Below the pieces are notes generated by a model, which was given only the letters and a program-made list of their open reading frames with translations, made no database searches and had not been told where the DNA came from. Positions 53,595-62,372 of a stretch of 64,000 nucleotides of DNA are shown one piece after another; positions within the stretch are counted from its first letter, which is position 1; each line of letters begins with the position of its first letter. The translations under genes and the position numbers were made by a program. The stretch spans positions 186,001 through 250,000 of the forward strand of contig NZ_CP162023.1 of the NCBI RefSeq assembly GCF_041320275.1, in the 5' to 3' direction. The DNA comes from Mumia sp. Pv4-285 (GTDB lineage Bacteria; Actinomycetota; Actinomycetes; Propionibacteriales; Nocardioidaceae).

Positions 53595-55442
53595 ATGGCC
53601 GACCCCGAAAAGGCGATGGACGAAGCCGGCCTCACGAACCCGCAGGTCCGTGAGTACGTCCGCCACTGGGCAGAGTTCACCGGAGCCGACCGGGTCGAGG
53701 TCGTCAGCGCCGCCGACGACGCACGCCTGATCGAGGAGGCTCTCGACGCGGGCGAGCTCGAGCCTGCGGGCACGGGGCGCTACTACTCCCGCAGCTACCA
53801 CAAGGACACCGCGCGCTCGGAGGAGCGCACCATCGTCGCGACGAGCGATCCGAAGGACAAGGGCGTCTACAACAACTGGCGCCCCGCCGACGAGATGCGG
53901 CCGCTGCTCGAGAGCAAGATGCGCGGCGCACTGGCCGGCAAGACGATGTACGTCGTCCCGTACCTCATGGCGCCTCCCGGCAACGCCCTCGCACCGTGGG
54001 CTGCCGGGGTCGAGCTGACCGACACCCGCACGGTCGTGCTCCACATGATCCGCATGGCGCGCGTCGGCATCGACCACGTCAACACCCTCGAGGACCCGGA
54101 CAGCTTCGTCCGCGCGGTCCACGTGACCGGCGAGCTCGAGTCCCTCGGGCACGGCACGCCTGATGACCAGCGCTACTTCGTCACGGTCGCCGACGAGCGT
54201 ACGATCCTGCACTTCGGCTCCTCGTACGGTGGCAACGCGCTGCTCGGCAAGATCGCCCACGGCCTGCGCCAGGGTGCGTACGACGGGTGGGACTCGCGCA
54301 AGTTCCTCGCCGAGCAGTACATGCTGATCGGCATCCACGACAAGCAGACCGGCGAGACCCACCACATCTGCGGCGGGTTCCCGAGCGCGTCGGGCAAGAC
54401 GAACCTCGCGATGATGCTGCCGCCGGACGCCCTCGGCGACCGCTACCACGTGTCGTTCTACGGTGACGACATCGCGTGGCTGTGGGTCGACGAGAAGTCC
54501 GGACGCCTCTACGGCATGAACCCGGAGTACGGCGTGTTCGGCGTCGCGAAGGACACGAACGAGACCACCAACCCCACGGCGCTGCACTCCATCGACGAGG
54601 GCACGGGCGCGATCTTCACCAACGTCGCCTACAACCCGGTCACGCAGGAGGTCTGGTGGGAGGGGCGTACGCCGGAGCCGCCGGCCGACCCCACGGGCTG
54701 GCTCGACTGGATGGGCAGCCCGATCGCCGACCGCGAGCCCGGCGACGACTCGCCCTGGGCGCACCCGAACAGCCGCTTCACCACCACGCTCGACAACGTG
54801 CCCAACATCGCGCCCGACTACAGCGCGCCCGAGGGCGTCCCGATCGACGCGATCATCTTCGGCGGCCGCACCCGTGACCGCGAGCCGCTGGTCCGCGCGA
54901 TCGACGACCTCGCCGAGGGCGTGTACGACGGCCTGACGCTGGGCGCCGAGGCGACCTTCGCGGCGGAGGGCGTCGAGGGCCAGCTGCGCTACGACCCGAT
55001 GTCGAACCGTCCGTTCATGGCGTACGGGGAGGGTGACTACGCCCGCCACTACCTCGACGTCGTCGGGGCCGCGTCCGAGCAGCCGATCTTCGCGCACGTC
55101 AACTGGTTCCAGCGCGATCCGGAGGACGGCCACTTCCTGTGGCCCGGCTACCGCGAGAACCTGCGCCCGCTCCTGTGGCTGATCCAGCTCAAGAAGGGTG
55201 AGGTCACCGGTCGCCAGACCCCGGTCGGCATCATCCCGACCGAGGACGAGCTGCTGCTCGAGGGGCTCGACATCGCCCCCGAGGACCTCAAGACGATCCT
55301 CTCGATCGACGTCGACCGCTGGCGCCAGGAGATCGGCTTCCGCGAGGAGCACCTCGCGCAGTTCGAGAACATGCCCGAGGAGATCTGGGAGGCGCACCGT
55401 CGCGTCGCGGCTGCGCTCGCCGACGAGGCCGCACAGGGCTGA
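53595..55442 (+). CDS. divergent PEP carboxykinase (GTP-type) paralogue, P-loop Cys to Ser
   Basis: A 615-residue PEPCK-family protein clearly homologous to the pckG product but only distantly so. [50 protein letters not shown] (S266, K268), GDDIAWLW, NPEYGVFGV, HPNSRFTTT and FGGRTRDREPLV align with the catalytic blocks. The highly conserved P-loop cysteine of GTP-PEPCKs (ACGKTN) is serine here, while lysine and threonine are kept. The N-terminal region (YYSRSYHKDTARSEERT) looks closer to archaeal-type enzymes, from memory. GAAAGGA precedes the ATG. It may be a PEPCK with different regulation or another substrate. Confidence 0.85.
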   Translation: MADPEKAMDEAGLTNPQVREYVRHWAEFTGADRVEVVSAADDARLIEEALDAGELEPAGTGRYYSRSYHKDTARSEERTIVATSDPKDKGVYNNWRPADEMRPLLESKMRGALAGKTMYVVPYLMAPPGNALAPWAAGVELTDTRTVVLHMIRMARVGIDHVNTLEDPDSFVRAVHVTGELESLGHGTPDDQRYFVTVADERTILHFGSSYGGNALLGKIAHGLRQGAYDGWDSRKFLAEQYMLIGIHDKQTGETHHICGGFPSASGKTNLAMMLPPDALGDRYHVSFYGDDIAWLWVDEKSGRLYGMNPEYGVFGVAKDTNETTNPTALHSIDEGTGAIFTNVAYNPVTQEVWWEGRTPEPPADPTGWLDWMGSPIADREPGDDSPWAHPNSRFTTTLDNVPNIAPDYSAPEGVPIDAIIFGGRTRDREPLVRAIDDLAEGVYDGLTLGAEATFAAEGVEGQLRYDPMSNRPFMAYGEGDYARHYLDVVGAASEQPIFAHVNWFQRDPEDGHFLWPGYRENLRPLLWLIQLKKGEVTGRQTPVGIIPTEDELLLEGLDIAPEDLKTILSIDVDRWRQEIGFREEHLAQFENMPEEIWEAHRRVAAALADEAAQG

Positions 55443-55474
55443 CGGGCTGTCCCGTTTCCCACGCTCCGTGGCAA

Positions 55475-55516
55475 ACGCCCCTCACGCCCCGCAGGTTCGC
55501 GGGGTGCGAGGGGCGT
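55475..55516. terminator. nested hairpin between PEPCK-like and amidase genes
   Basis: ACGCCCCTC with an inner CGCCCCGC pairs with GCGGGGTGCGAGGGGCGT. An outer dyad, TTCCCACGC / GCGTGGGAA (about 55456 and 55520), extends it. It lies between convergent genes. Confidence 0.65.
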
Positions 55517-55548
55517 CTGCGTGGGAAGCGTGGCAGACGCCGCCGGAG

Positions 55549-57753
55549 CTAGTGCTTCACCTTCCCGGTCGGGAGTGACGGCGCGATCATCGGGTGCAGC
55601 GTCGGGTCGTCCACCGACACCACGGCGACCACCCGCTTGCCGGCGTCGGACGGCTTCAGCGTGTACGTGTACGACGTCGCGTCGGCGACCTTGCGTCCAC
55701 CGACGAGCCACGTGTAACCGAACCCGTGGACCTCGCGCGACCACGAGCCGTTGCTGACCGTGAGCGTCGCTCCGACCTTCGGCCCGCCGGTGATCCTCGG
55801 CAGCCTGGTCGGGATGACCGCCCGCTTGCCCGGGTCCGTGAGGGTCACGTCACCGGCCTTCACGAAGACCTGCTTGTGGGCGTACCAGAGCTGGTAGTAC
55901 TCCAGCTGACCCTTCACGACCGTGCGGTCGTCGGGGATCGACCCGTCGAAGGTCTTCGCGTAGTAGTAGTCGGTCTCGACGTCGTCGTCGCTCACGGCGT
56001 ACGACTGGCCGACCCCGAGCGTGTACTCCAACGGGGCGATCGCCTGGACCGGGATCGCGTACGGCGCGTACGCCTCGGGCTCCGGGTAGGCCCGTCCGAA
56101 GATCGGCGCCGCCGTCGTCGGCGACGTGACCGTGACCGTCTTCGCGGTCGTACGGAGCACGACCGGCTTCGCGGCCGGGTTCTCGATCCACACCAGCGAG
56201 CCCGCCCACCAGACGCCGAGCCAGCCGTCACGCACCTCGGCGACGACCAGCTTGTGCCCGGACTGGATGCGAGCGCTGATGTCGCTCGCGTACGTCGTCC
56301 CGGCCGAGCCGTCCGGCTTCCAGCCCGGATCCTTGGCCAGCGGCGCGTCGGCGGACGGCGCCTGGCGGGCGACGACGTAGTTCGTCCCCTGCCCGACCAC
56401 GCAGTCTCCGGAGCCCGGCGAGGCCTGCTGGCACCCGGTGACGGGGTTGACGTTGCCGGCGTATCCCGAGCGGACCTCCACGACGTCGCCGGCCTTCACG
56501 GCGGCGGTGTTCCTCGCGGACTGCCCGATCGGTGCGTCGATCAGGTCGAAGTAGTGCTCCCAGTCCCAGTACGGCCCCGGGTCCCAGTGCACGCTCCTGG
56601 TCGCACCGGCGGTGATGCCGGGGACCTGGTCGTGGCCGATGATGTGCGCCCGGTCGAGCGGGATGTCGTGCTCCTCGGCGAGGTAGCGGACGAGCTTGGC
56701 TGACTGCTCGTACATCGCCTCGGTGAACCAGCCGGCCGAGCCCGCCCAGCCTTCGTGCTCGATGCCGATCGAGTGCGCGTTCACGTACCAGTTGCCCGCG
56801 TGCCAGCCGACGTCCTTCGGGTCGAGGTGGTTGGCGATGTGGCCGTCGGACGAGCGGATCGTGTAGTTCCACGCGAGGTACGTCGGGTCGGTGACGAGAC
56901 GGATCGTGGGGTCGTACGCCGTCTCCGTGTCGTGGATGACGATGTACTTGATCTTCGGCCCGCCGGGTCCGGTGCGGTCGGCCTTGTCGTGGTTGCCGTA
57001 GTTGCCGGTGCTGTCGGGATCGGTGGGGTTGCCCTTCGCGTAGCCGGCGGGGATCCACTCGCAGCCGAGGTCGACGGGGCAGTCGGTCTCGGGGTCGCTC
57101 GTCGTCGTGTCGGGCACCTCGATGCTCGGGTCCGCCTCCAGCGTCACCGCCTCGCCGCTCGACGTCACGCGGGACTGGCCCGTGCGCAGCGTCGTCAGGA
57201 CCTGGCGGGTGAAGGTCGCCGCCGAGCCGAACTGCGCGATCGCGCCGCTCCACTCGTCGACGGGAGCACCGGCGTCGAGACCGTCCGCGTACGAGGACGT
57301 GAGGGCCGCGGCCGCGCAGAGGTTGGCGCGGTCGTCGCTGCGGACCGTCGGGACGTCGAGACCGGTCAGATCCGAGGCGCGCTCGAGCTGGCTCGTCGTA
57401 CGGCCGTCGCCGTCGCTGCCCTTGCCGACGGCGTCGGGCACGGCGGTGGTCGACGACCGGAGGTTGAACATCCCGTAGCCGCCGTCGTTGCTGGCCTGAC
57501 CGTCGTGGCCCTCCCAACGGGACTGCATGTAGGACACGGCCTTGAGCACGTCGGCGGGGACGTCGGCCGATCGGGCGGCGGCGTCGAACGCCGCATCGAG
57601 CGTCGGGGCCGCGAGGACTGGGGCGCAGTCCACGGCCGGTGGGTCAGAGGTCGGTGTGGCTGAGGCCCACGAGGCGAGCGCCGTCGGGAGAGCGGTCAGC
57701 AGCAATGCCGTCGCGCTCCCGGCGAGGCCGACTCGTACGAGTGAGGATCGCAC
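55549..57753 (-). CDS. secreted N-acetylmuramoyl-L-alanine amidase (Amidase_2)
   Basis: A 734-residue exported protein. The signal peptide (to about 32) is followed by a small helical domain (about 45-205) with lysozyme-like GGYGMFNLR. The zinc amidase domain is at about 270-410: YIVIHDTE, YTIRSSDGHIANHLDP, GWHAGNWYVNAHSIGIEHEG, AHIIGHDQVPG and HWDPGPYWDW contain the metal and catalytic residues. Two SH3-like segments (about 420-530) and a C-terminal Ig-like repeat with NGSWSREVHGFGYTWLVGG close it. It would cleave the lactyl-peptide bond of peptidoglycan. A perfect dyad lies 43 nt upstream of the start. Confidence 0.9.
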   Translation of the reverse strand: MRSSLVRVGLAGSATALLLTALPTALASWASATPTSDPPAVDCAPVLAAPTLDAAFDAAARSADVPADVLKAVSYMQSRWEGHDGQASNDGGYGMFNLRSSTTAVPDAVGKGSDGDGRTTSQLERASDLTGLDVPTVRSDDRANLCAAAALTSSYADGLDAGAPVDEWSGAIAQFGSAATFTRQVLTTLRTGQSRVTSSGEAVTLEADPSIEVPDTTTSDPETDCPVDLGCEWIPAGYAKGNPTDPDSTGNYGNHDKADRTGPGGPKIKYIVIHDTETAYDPTIRLVTDPTYLAWNYTIRSSDGHIANHLDPKDVGWHAGNWYVNAHSIGIEHEGWAGSAGWFTEAMYEQSAKLVRYLAEEHDIPLDRAHIIGHDQVPGITAGATRSVHWDPGPYWDWEHYFDLIDAPIGQSARNTAAVKAGDVVEVRSGYAGNVNPVTGCQQASPGSGDCVVGQGTNYVVARQAPSADAPLAKDPGWKPDGSAGTTYASDISARIQSGHKLVVAEVRDGWLGVWWAGSLVWIENPAAKPVVLRTTAKTVTVTSPTTAAPIFGRAYPEPEAYAPYAIPVQAIAPLEYTLGVGQSYAVSDDDVETDYYYAKTFDGSIPDDRTVVKGQLEYYQLWYAHKQVFVKAGDVTLTDPGKRAVIPTRLPRITGGPKVGATLTVSNGSWSREVHGFGYTWLVGGRKVADATSYTYTLKPSDAGKRVVAVVSVDDPTLHPMIAPSLPTGKVKH

Positions 57754-57795
57754 GCGAGTGGCTCCTTCCGCCGCCCGATGGGTTCAGGCGGATCC

Positions 57796-57807
57796 CTTGC
57801 ATGCAAG
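57796..57807. promoter_or_regulatory. 12-bp palindrome upstream of the amidase gene
   Basis: CTTGCATGCAAG is a perfect dyad 43-54 nt before the amidase start, a plausible operator position. No regulator can be assigned. Confidence 0.3.
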
Positions 57808-57926
57808 CGCACGAAGGACTGGTTGCGCTATGCGCCGTATCAGCCTGTGGGATGAAGATTTGTAACGTAAGGATGTTTGAGACGTCGATCATCCTCTAGT
57901 TGGCGGCGTTTCGCGATGAAGATCGG

Positions 57927-58829
57927 TCACGCATCAGTTGGCGACGAGAGGCGCGCGAGCTCGTCGGGACTGAGGCGGAGTGCAGCCGCGGCGACGTTCT
58001 GCCGGAGGTGGTCCGGGTCGCCCGTGCCCGGGATGGCGAGCACGTGAGGTCCCTGCTGGAGCGTCCAGGCGAGCCGCACCTGCGCCGGCGAGACGCCGTG
58101 GGCCGACGCGACCGTGAGTGTCGCGTCGTCCTCGGCGACAGCGGCGCGGCCGCGCTCAGCACCTCGTCCGGCGACGGCGAAGAACGGGACGAACGCGATC
58201 CCCATCTCGCCGCAGGCTGCAAGGAGGTCGTGTTCGTTCTGCGACGCCCCGACGCCGAACCGGTTCTGCACGCAGACCACCGGCGCGATCGCGCGGGCCT
58301 CGTCGAGGTGCGTGCGGTCGACCCCGGAGATGCCGATGTGCCGGACGAGGCCGGCGTCGCGCAGCTCGGCGAGCGCACCGACGTGCTCGCTGACCGATGC
58401 CAGGATCGGCATCCTGCGGAAGTTCACCAGGTCGAGGTGGTCGCGACCGAGCTGGCGAAGGTTCTCCTCGACCTGGCCGCGAAGCTGGTCGGGGCGGGCA
58501 GGCGGGAGCCATCCGCCGGACGCGTCGCGTCCCGGGCCGACCTTGGTGGCGATGACGAGGTCGTCCGGGTACGGCGCGAGGGCGGAGCTGATCATCTCGT
58601 TCGCCGAGCGGGTCGGTGAGAAGTAGAAGGCGGCCGTGTCGATGTGGTTCACGCCGAGGTCGATCGCGCGACGGAGTACCTGGATCGAGCGGTCGCGATC
58701 GCTGGGGACACCGAGGTCGAACGCGGCGCTACCGGTCAGGCGCATCGCGCCGAAGCCCAGTCGGTTCACGGTCAGGTCGCCGAGCTGCCAGGTGCCTGCT
58801 GCGTCCGCGGAGATCGTCGTCGGGGTCAT
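57927..58829 (-). CDS. aldo-keto reductase, YdbC/PdxI-like
   Basis: A 300-residue AKR barrel. NHIDTAAFYFSP provides the catalytic Asp and Tyr and VIATKVG the Lys. At the position of the usual catalytic His, LVNFRRM has Asn, as in the YdbC group (PdxI, pyridoxal reductase, in E. coli). NADPH-binding SPAQVRLAW and IPGTGDPDHLRQN are present. The ATG at 58829 is the first with family similarity. A role in vitamin B6 recycling is possible but not proven. Divergent from the GNAT gene. Confidence 0.85.
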   Translation of the reverse strand: MTPTTISADAAGTWQLGDLTVNRLGFGAMRLTGSAAFDLGVPSDRDRSIQVLRRAIDLGVNHIDTAAFYFSPTRSANEMISSALAPYPDDLVIATKVGPGRDASGGWLPPARPDQLRGQVEENLRQLGRDHLDLVNFRRMPILASVSEHVGALAELRDAGLVRHIGISGVDRTHLDEARAIAPVVCVQNRFGVGASQNEHDLLAACGEMGIAFVPFFAVAGRGAERGRAAVAEDDATLTVASAHGVSPAQVRLAWTLQQGPHVLAIPGTGDPDHLRQNVAAAALRLSPDELARLSSPTDA

Positions 58830-58922
58830 CGCAGGAGTCTGGCACGCGCGACCAGGCGGATCGCGGCGACCGGGGCCGAAACTGCTTTGCCTTCGTCGTT
58901 GGCACCTGGTTGGCTCGCTCGC

Positions 58923-59498
58923 GTGACGACACCCGACATCGCGTGGCCTCGTACGACGGCGCGCCTGGAGCTGCGCCTGCCGACCGAGGCGTCGCTCGAC
59001 GAGGTGCTCGTGTGGCGCAACGACCCCGCCGTGACCCGCTGGCTCATCCGGACCGTCGTCGAGCCCGAGTCCTTCCGCAAGACCTGGCTCGCCAGCGTCG
59101 ACGACCCGAACGATCACGCCGTCGTCGTGCACCTCGACGGCGCCGCAGTCGGCATCGCGTCGCTCGAGGTCCGCGACGGGGTGGGTCAGCGCGAGGGCAG
59201 CGAGCCCTGGCACGGCGTCGAGGGATCGCTCGGTTACACGTTCGACGCGGCGGTCGCCGGTCGGGGTTTCGCGACCGAGGTCGCCACGGCGTTGCTCGAC
59301 CTCGCGTTCACCGACCTCGGCCTGCTGCGCGTCACCGCGGCCTGCTTCGCCGACAACACCGCGTCGTGGCGCGTCATGGAGAAGCTCGGCATGCGGCGCG
59401 AGCAGCACGGCCTCCGCGACTCGTGGCACGCCGAGCTCGGGTGGCTCGACGGCTACACCTACGGCATCCTCGCCGAGGAGTGGCGCAGTCGTCGCTGA
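58923..59498 (+). CDS. GNAT N-acetyltransferase (RimJ/RimL-like)
   Basis: A 191-residue acetyltransferase. RLELRLPTEASLDEVLVWRNDPAVTRW opens it, GSLGYTFDAAVAGRGFATEVATALLDLAF is the acetyl-CoA pyrophosphate loop, and VTAACFADNTASWRVMEKLGMRRE closes it. Substrate unknown. The GTG start was set at the first codon with family similarity. The TGA lies inside a hairpin shared with the facing NTase gene. Confidence 0.87.
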   Translation: MTTPDIAWPRTTARLELRLPTEASLDEVLVWRNDPAVTRWLIRTVVEPESFRKTWLASVDDPNDHAVVVHLDGAAVGIASLEVRDGVGQREGSEPWHGVEGSLGYTFDAAVAGRGFATEVATALLDLAFTDLGLLRVTAACFADNTASWRVMEKLGMRREQHGLRDSWHAELGWLDGYTYGILAEEWRSRR

Positions 59499-59512
59499 GC
59501 AGCGCGCTCAGC
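59494..59512. terminator. hairpin spanning both convergent stop codons
   Basis: GCTGAGC / GCTCAGC with loop AGCGC. The left arm holds the GNAT TGA and the right arm the complement of the NTase TGA, the same arrangement as at 13390-13405. Confidence 0.4.
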
Positions 59513-60239
59513 CTGCTGGCGAGCGCTCGACCGTGCGGGACAGCCGGGCCAGGCCGTCCGGAGCGCCGTCGATCATCGTCGTGGCGAGGTGGTTCTGAGC
59601 GACGGGGACGGCCTCGCGGACGTACTTCGCCTCGCCGTTGGAGAGCTCCGCGCCCCGCAGGTCGCGAGCGGTGAGCATGGACGCGAGGAGCGCGATGTCG
59701 TCGAGGTGGCGCTCGCGGGCCGGGTCGACGGTGATCGAGTACGCGGCGGCCTTGATCACGAGCGCGCCGAGCAGCGTCGGCCGGCGTACGGTGCCGGTCG
59801 TCGAGCCGACGGTGACCTCCACAGCCTCGGAGCGGCGCAGGGCGTAGATCGCGCCGGGCGTGGCGAGGCCCGGGTAGCCGCTCGCGCCCGCGCTGCGGCC
59901 CGGTTGACCGGTGAACGCGGGGATCAGCACGTCGATCGTGGCCGCGCCCCGCACCCATCGGTGCTGCTTGCCGCTCGCGGTGAGGCCGCGCGGCTCGAAG
60001 TCGGCCTCGGCGAGCGCGGACGTCACCGTCATCAGGATCTGGGGGTGGCCGCGGACGTCGAGGACGGCGTCGACGTCGGGGGTCGACCGGTAGGGCTCGA
60101 CGCCTCGCTCGGCGCAGTGGAGGTGGACCATCTGGCCGCCGACCAGGGTCCACCCGTCCGGGACGGTCCTGGCGAGGTGGAAGAGCCCGAGCCAGGACTC
60201 CTCCTGCTGGGCGCTCATCACGGGTAGCGCGATGCTCAC
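59508..60239 (-). CDS. nucleotidyltransferase-fold protein, AbiEii-like toxin candidate (copy B)
   Basis: A 243-residue paralogue of the protein at 7795-8529 (244 residues). Shared blocks: LVGGQM-x-LH, D-x-D-x-V-LDVR, RWVRG, IDVLIP, TVRRPTLLGALVIKAAA and RHLDDIALLASM. GTG start overlapping the upstream TGA by 4 nt (GTGA), with GGAGGT nearby; the frame upstream of that GTG is not coding. A type IV toxin-like NTase is inferred from family and pairing. Confidence 0.68.
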   Translation of the reverse strand: MSIALPVMSAQQEESWLGLFHLARTVPDGWTLVGGQMVHLHCAERGVEPYRSTPDVDAVLDVRGHPQILMTVTSALAEADFEPRGLTASGKQHRWVRGAATIDVLIPAFTGQPGRSAGASGYPGLATPGAIYALRRSEAVEVTVGSTTGTVRRPTLLGALVIKAAAYSITVDPARERHLDDIALLASMLTARDLRGAELSNGEAKYVREAVPVAQNHLATTMIDGAPDGLARLSRTVERSPAG

Positions 60240-60907
60240 GGGGACACCTCCTGACCTCCCGACGGCGCGAGCCGGACGAGCTCGTTCGCACGAGCGCTCT
60301 CGCGGGATCCTAGGTGCTCGGCAAGGTCCGTTGCCAGGACCGGCCACGCCGTCGTGTCGGGCACCACGGTGGTCACGTGGAGGACGACGTTGCCGTCCTG
60401 GCGGTCGGCCGGCACGAGGAAGTAGTCGTCGACCAGGCTGGGGACGTCGGACGGGACGGCGTACGCCTCGAACGTCGCGCTCACGATGAAGCTGGTCTCG
60501 GCGCTCACCCCCGAGGGGCGGAGGCGTGCGTCGTCGCGGAGATCGGCCAGGTCGCCGGCGGCGACGCGGAACTCGGCGCGCTCGGCTCGCCGTGCCATCC
60601 ACGCCCTCAGCAGCGCGGCAGGATCGTCCGCCGACCACAGACGCTCGGCGTACGTGCGCAGGCGAGCGCGCTCGGTCGACGCGACCGTGGGCTCGACGCC
60701 GGCGAGCACGTCGAGCAGCGCCCACGCCATGCGCGGGGAGAGCGGCCGCGAGCTCCGCGGCGCCGCCAGCGGGAGACGTGCGGGGTCGATCGCCCACTGG
60801 GACCCGACTCTCACGGCGGGCAGCGTGCCGTCCTCGATGCGCTGCTGCACGCGTCGAGGGCTGATGGCGAGGCGTTCGGCCGCCTCGCGCACACCGATGA
60901 GGGCCAC
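60236..60907 (-). CDS. excisionase/MerR-type HTH protein, antitoxin candidate (copy B)
   Basis: A 223-residue protein. The N-terminal HTH (IGVREAAERLAISPRRVQQRIEDGTLPAVRVGSQWAI) corresponds to that of the 8526-9227 protein; the rest is an unrecognised alpha/beta region. It is followed by the NTase gene with a 4-nt overlap. GTG start. The C-terminal halves of the two HTH proteins are more divergent than their NTase partners, as expected if each antitoxin is specific for its own toxin. Confidence 0.62.
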   Translation of the reverse strand: MALIGVREAAERLAISPRRVQQRIEDGTLPAVRVGSQWAIDPARLPLAAPRSSRPLSPRMAWALLDVLAGVEPTVASTERARLRTYAERLWSADDPAALLRAWMARRAERAEFRVAAGDLADLRDDARLRPSGVSAETSFIVSATFEAYAVPSDVPSLVDDYFLVPADRQDGNVVLHVTTVVPDTTAWPVLATDLAEHLGSRESARANELVRLAPSGGQEVSP

Positions 60908-61024
60908 AACACAAGCCTACGCGATCACGAAGGCAAGTGTGCGCTCATCTAAAGAATTGCCCGTGTCGACGTCGAGCATCAGCATTGGTGATACCAACGA
61001 ATTTGCCCGATGAGAGGCGGCCGG

Positions 61025-61879
61025 ATGCCGACGATCGAGATTCTCGAGTCCTACCTGCACTACTCCGACACCGGCGATGGCAGGCCGATCGTCTTCCTGC
61101 ACGGCAACCCGGCCTCGTCGTACATGTGGCGGCACGTGCTCCCCGCGGTCGGCCCGGCGCGGCTGCTGGCGCCGGACCTGATCGGCATGGGTGGCTCGGG
61201 CAAGCCGGACATCGCGTACCAGCTCGCCGACCACGCGTCGTACCTCGACGCCTGGTTCGACGCACTCGGACTCGACGACGTGACCCTGGTCGGCCACGAC
61301 TGGGGCGGTGCCCTGGCGTTCGACTGGGCGAGCAGGCATCCCGACCGGGTGCGCGGCATCGCCTTCTTCGAGAGCATCGTGAAACCTCTCGCCGCCGAGG
61401 ATCTCTCCGCCCAGGCGCTCGAGCGCAGGCGCACGATCCTGTCGGAGAAAGGCGAAGCGCTGGTGCTCGGCACCGACTTCTTCACCCGGACCGCCTACAC
61501 CGGCGGCGTGCTCGATCCGCTCGACGAGGACCAGCTCGCCGTGTACCTCGAGCCCTTCCCGACACCTGAGACACGGATCCCCGTCCTCGCCTGGGCGCGG
61601 CAGATCCCGGTGGGCGGCGAGCCCGCTGCGGTGATCGAGCGCATCGAGGCGTATGACGCGTGGCTCGCCTCCAGCCCCGAGGTTCCGAAGCTCCTGCTGA
61701 CCTTCGACGGCTCGCCGACCCTGCTGATCGACGAGCAGACGGCGCGATGGTGCCGCGAGAACATCGCGGGTCTCGAGACCGTCCACGTCGGAAGCGCCGG
61801 GCACCACGCCGGGGAGGACCGCCCGAAGGAGATCGGCGTCGCGATAGACGCCTGGCTCGAGAGGCGCGGTCTTCGCTAG
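61025..61879 (+). CDS. alpha/beta hydrolase, haloalkane dehalogenase-like (HLD-II)
   Basis: A 284-residue alpha/beta hydrolase. HGNPASSYMWR (N28, halide-stabilising Asn of the family), nucleophile D92 in GHDWGG with W93 next to it, E116 in FFESI and H260/H261 in SAGHHAGED correspond to the DhaA-type N-D-W-E-H set. It would hydrolyse carbon-halogen bonds, although several HLD-like proteins have no detectable dehalogenase activity. The ATG at 61025 was preferred to 61010 because AGAGG then has normal spacing. Monocistronic. Confidence 0.85.
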   Translation: MPTIEILESYLHYSDTGDGRPIVFLHGNPASSYMWRHVLPAVGPARLLAPDLIGMGGSGKPDIAYQLADHASYLDAWFDALGLDDVTLVGHDWGGALAFDWASRHPDRVRGIAFFESIVKPLAAEDLSAQALERRRTILSEKGEALVLGTDFFTRTAYTGGVLDPLDEDQLAVYLEPFPTPETRIPVLAWARQIPVGGEPAAVIERIEAYDAWLASSPEVPKLLLTFDGSPTLLIDEQTARWCRENIAGLETVHVGSAGHHAGEDRPKEIGVAIDAWLERRGLR

Positions 61880-61892
61880 CGGCCGCGCCCGG

Positions 61893-62297
61893 TCACCCCG
61901 CGAGGAAGCTGAACCGCACCTCGCGGACCGGGTTGTCGACGTTCGTGTCGACCAGCACGACGCTCTGCCACGTGCCCAAGGCGAGTGATCCTCCGAGCAC
62001 CGGCACGGTCACCGACGGCGCCATGAACGCCGGGACCACGTGGTCGCGCCCGTGACCCGGAGTCCCGTGCTGGTGGCGCCACCGGTCGTCGCGAGGCAGA
62101 AGGTCGTCGAGCGCGGTCAGCAGGTCGTCGTCGGAGCCGGCTCCGGTCTCGATGATCGTCACGCCCGCGGTGGCGTGCGGGACGTACACGTTGAGCAGGC
62201 CGTCGCGTTCCTCTCCGACGAACCGCTCGCACTCGCGGGTCAGGTCGTGGACGACGGCGCGGTCGCCGGTACGGATCTCGATGGTGTCGCTTCGCAT
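61893..62297 (-). CDS. YjbQ-family protein
   Basis: A 134-residue YjbQ/UPF0047 protein. VPHATAGVTIIE, GHGRDHVVPAFMAPSVTVPV and GSLALGTWQSVVLVDTN are the family blocks with conserved His and Glu residues. E. coli YjbQ shows weak thiamine-phosphate-synthase-like activity, but the physiological role is unsettled. A dispersed-repeat variant separates it from the ABC genes upstream. Confidence 0.92.
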   Translation of the reverse strand: MRSDTIEIRTGDRAVVHDLTRECERFVGEERDGLLNVYVPHATAGVTIIETGAGSDDDLLTALDDLLPRDDRWRHQHGTPGHGRDHVVPAFMAPSVTVPVLGGSLALGTWQSVVLVDTNVDNPVREVRFSFLAG

Positions 62298-62324
62298 GAG
62301 TCGATCGTCGCGCGTGCAACCCCC

Positions 62325-62362
62325 GCTGGTCGAGGCCGTAGCGCTAGCGGAGGATCGAGACC
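62325..62362. repeat. variant copy of the dispersed repeat
   Basis: CTGGTCGAGGC at the left and ATCGAGACC at the right match the ends of the 28-bp unit. The middle is replaced by a longer segment containing the dyad CGCTAGCG. Located between YjbQ and the ABC ATPase gene. Confidence 0.6.
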
Positions 62363-62372
62363 CGGCGCCGCC

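Noticed and set aside
57754-57926. c-di-AMP (ydaO-type) riboswitch before the amidase gene
   Set aside because: Such riboswitches often precede actinobacterial cell-wall hydrolases and a few short matches were noticed. The paired arms and conserved blocks could not be assembled, and the leader is short.
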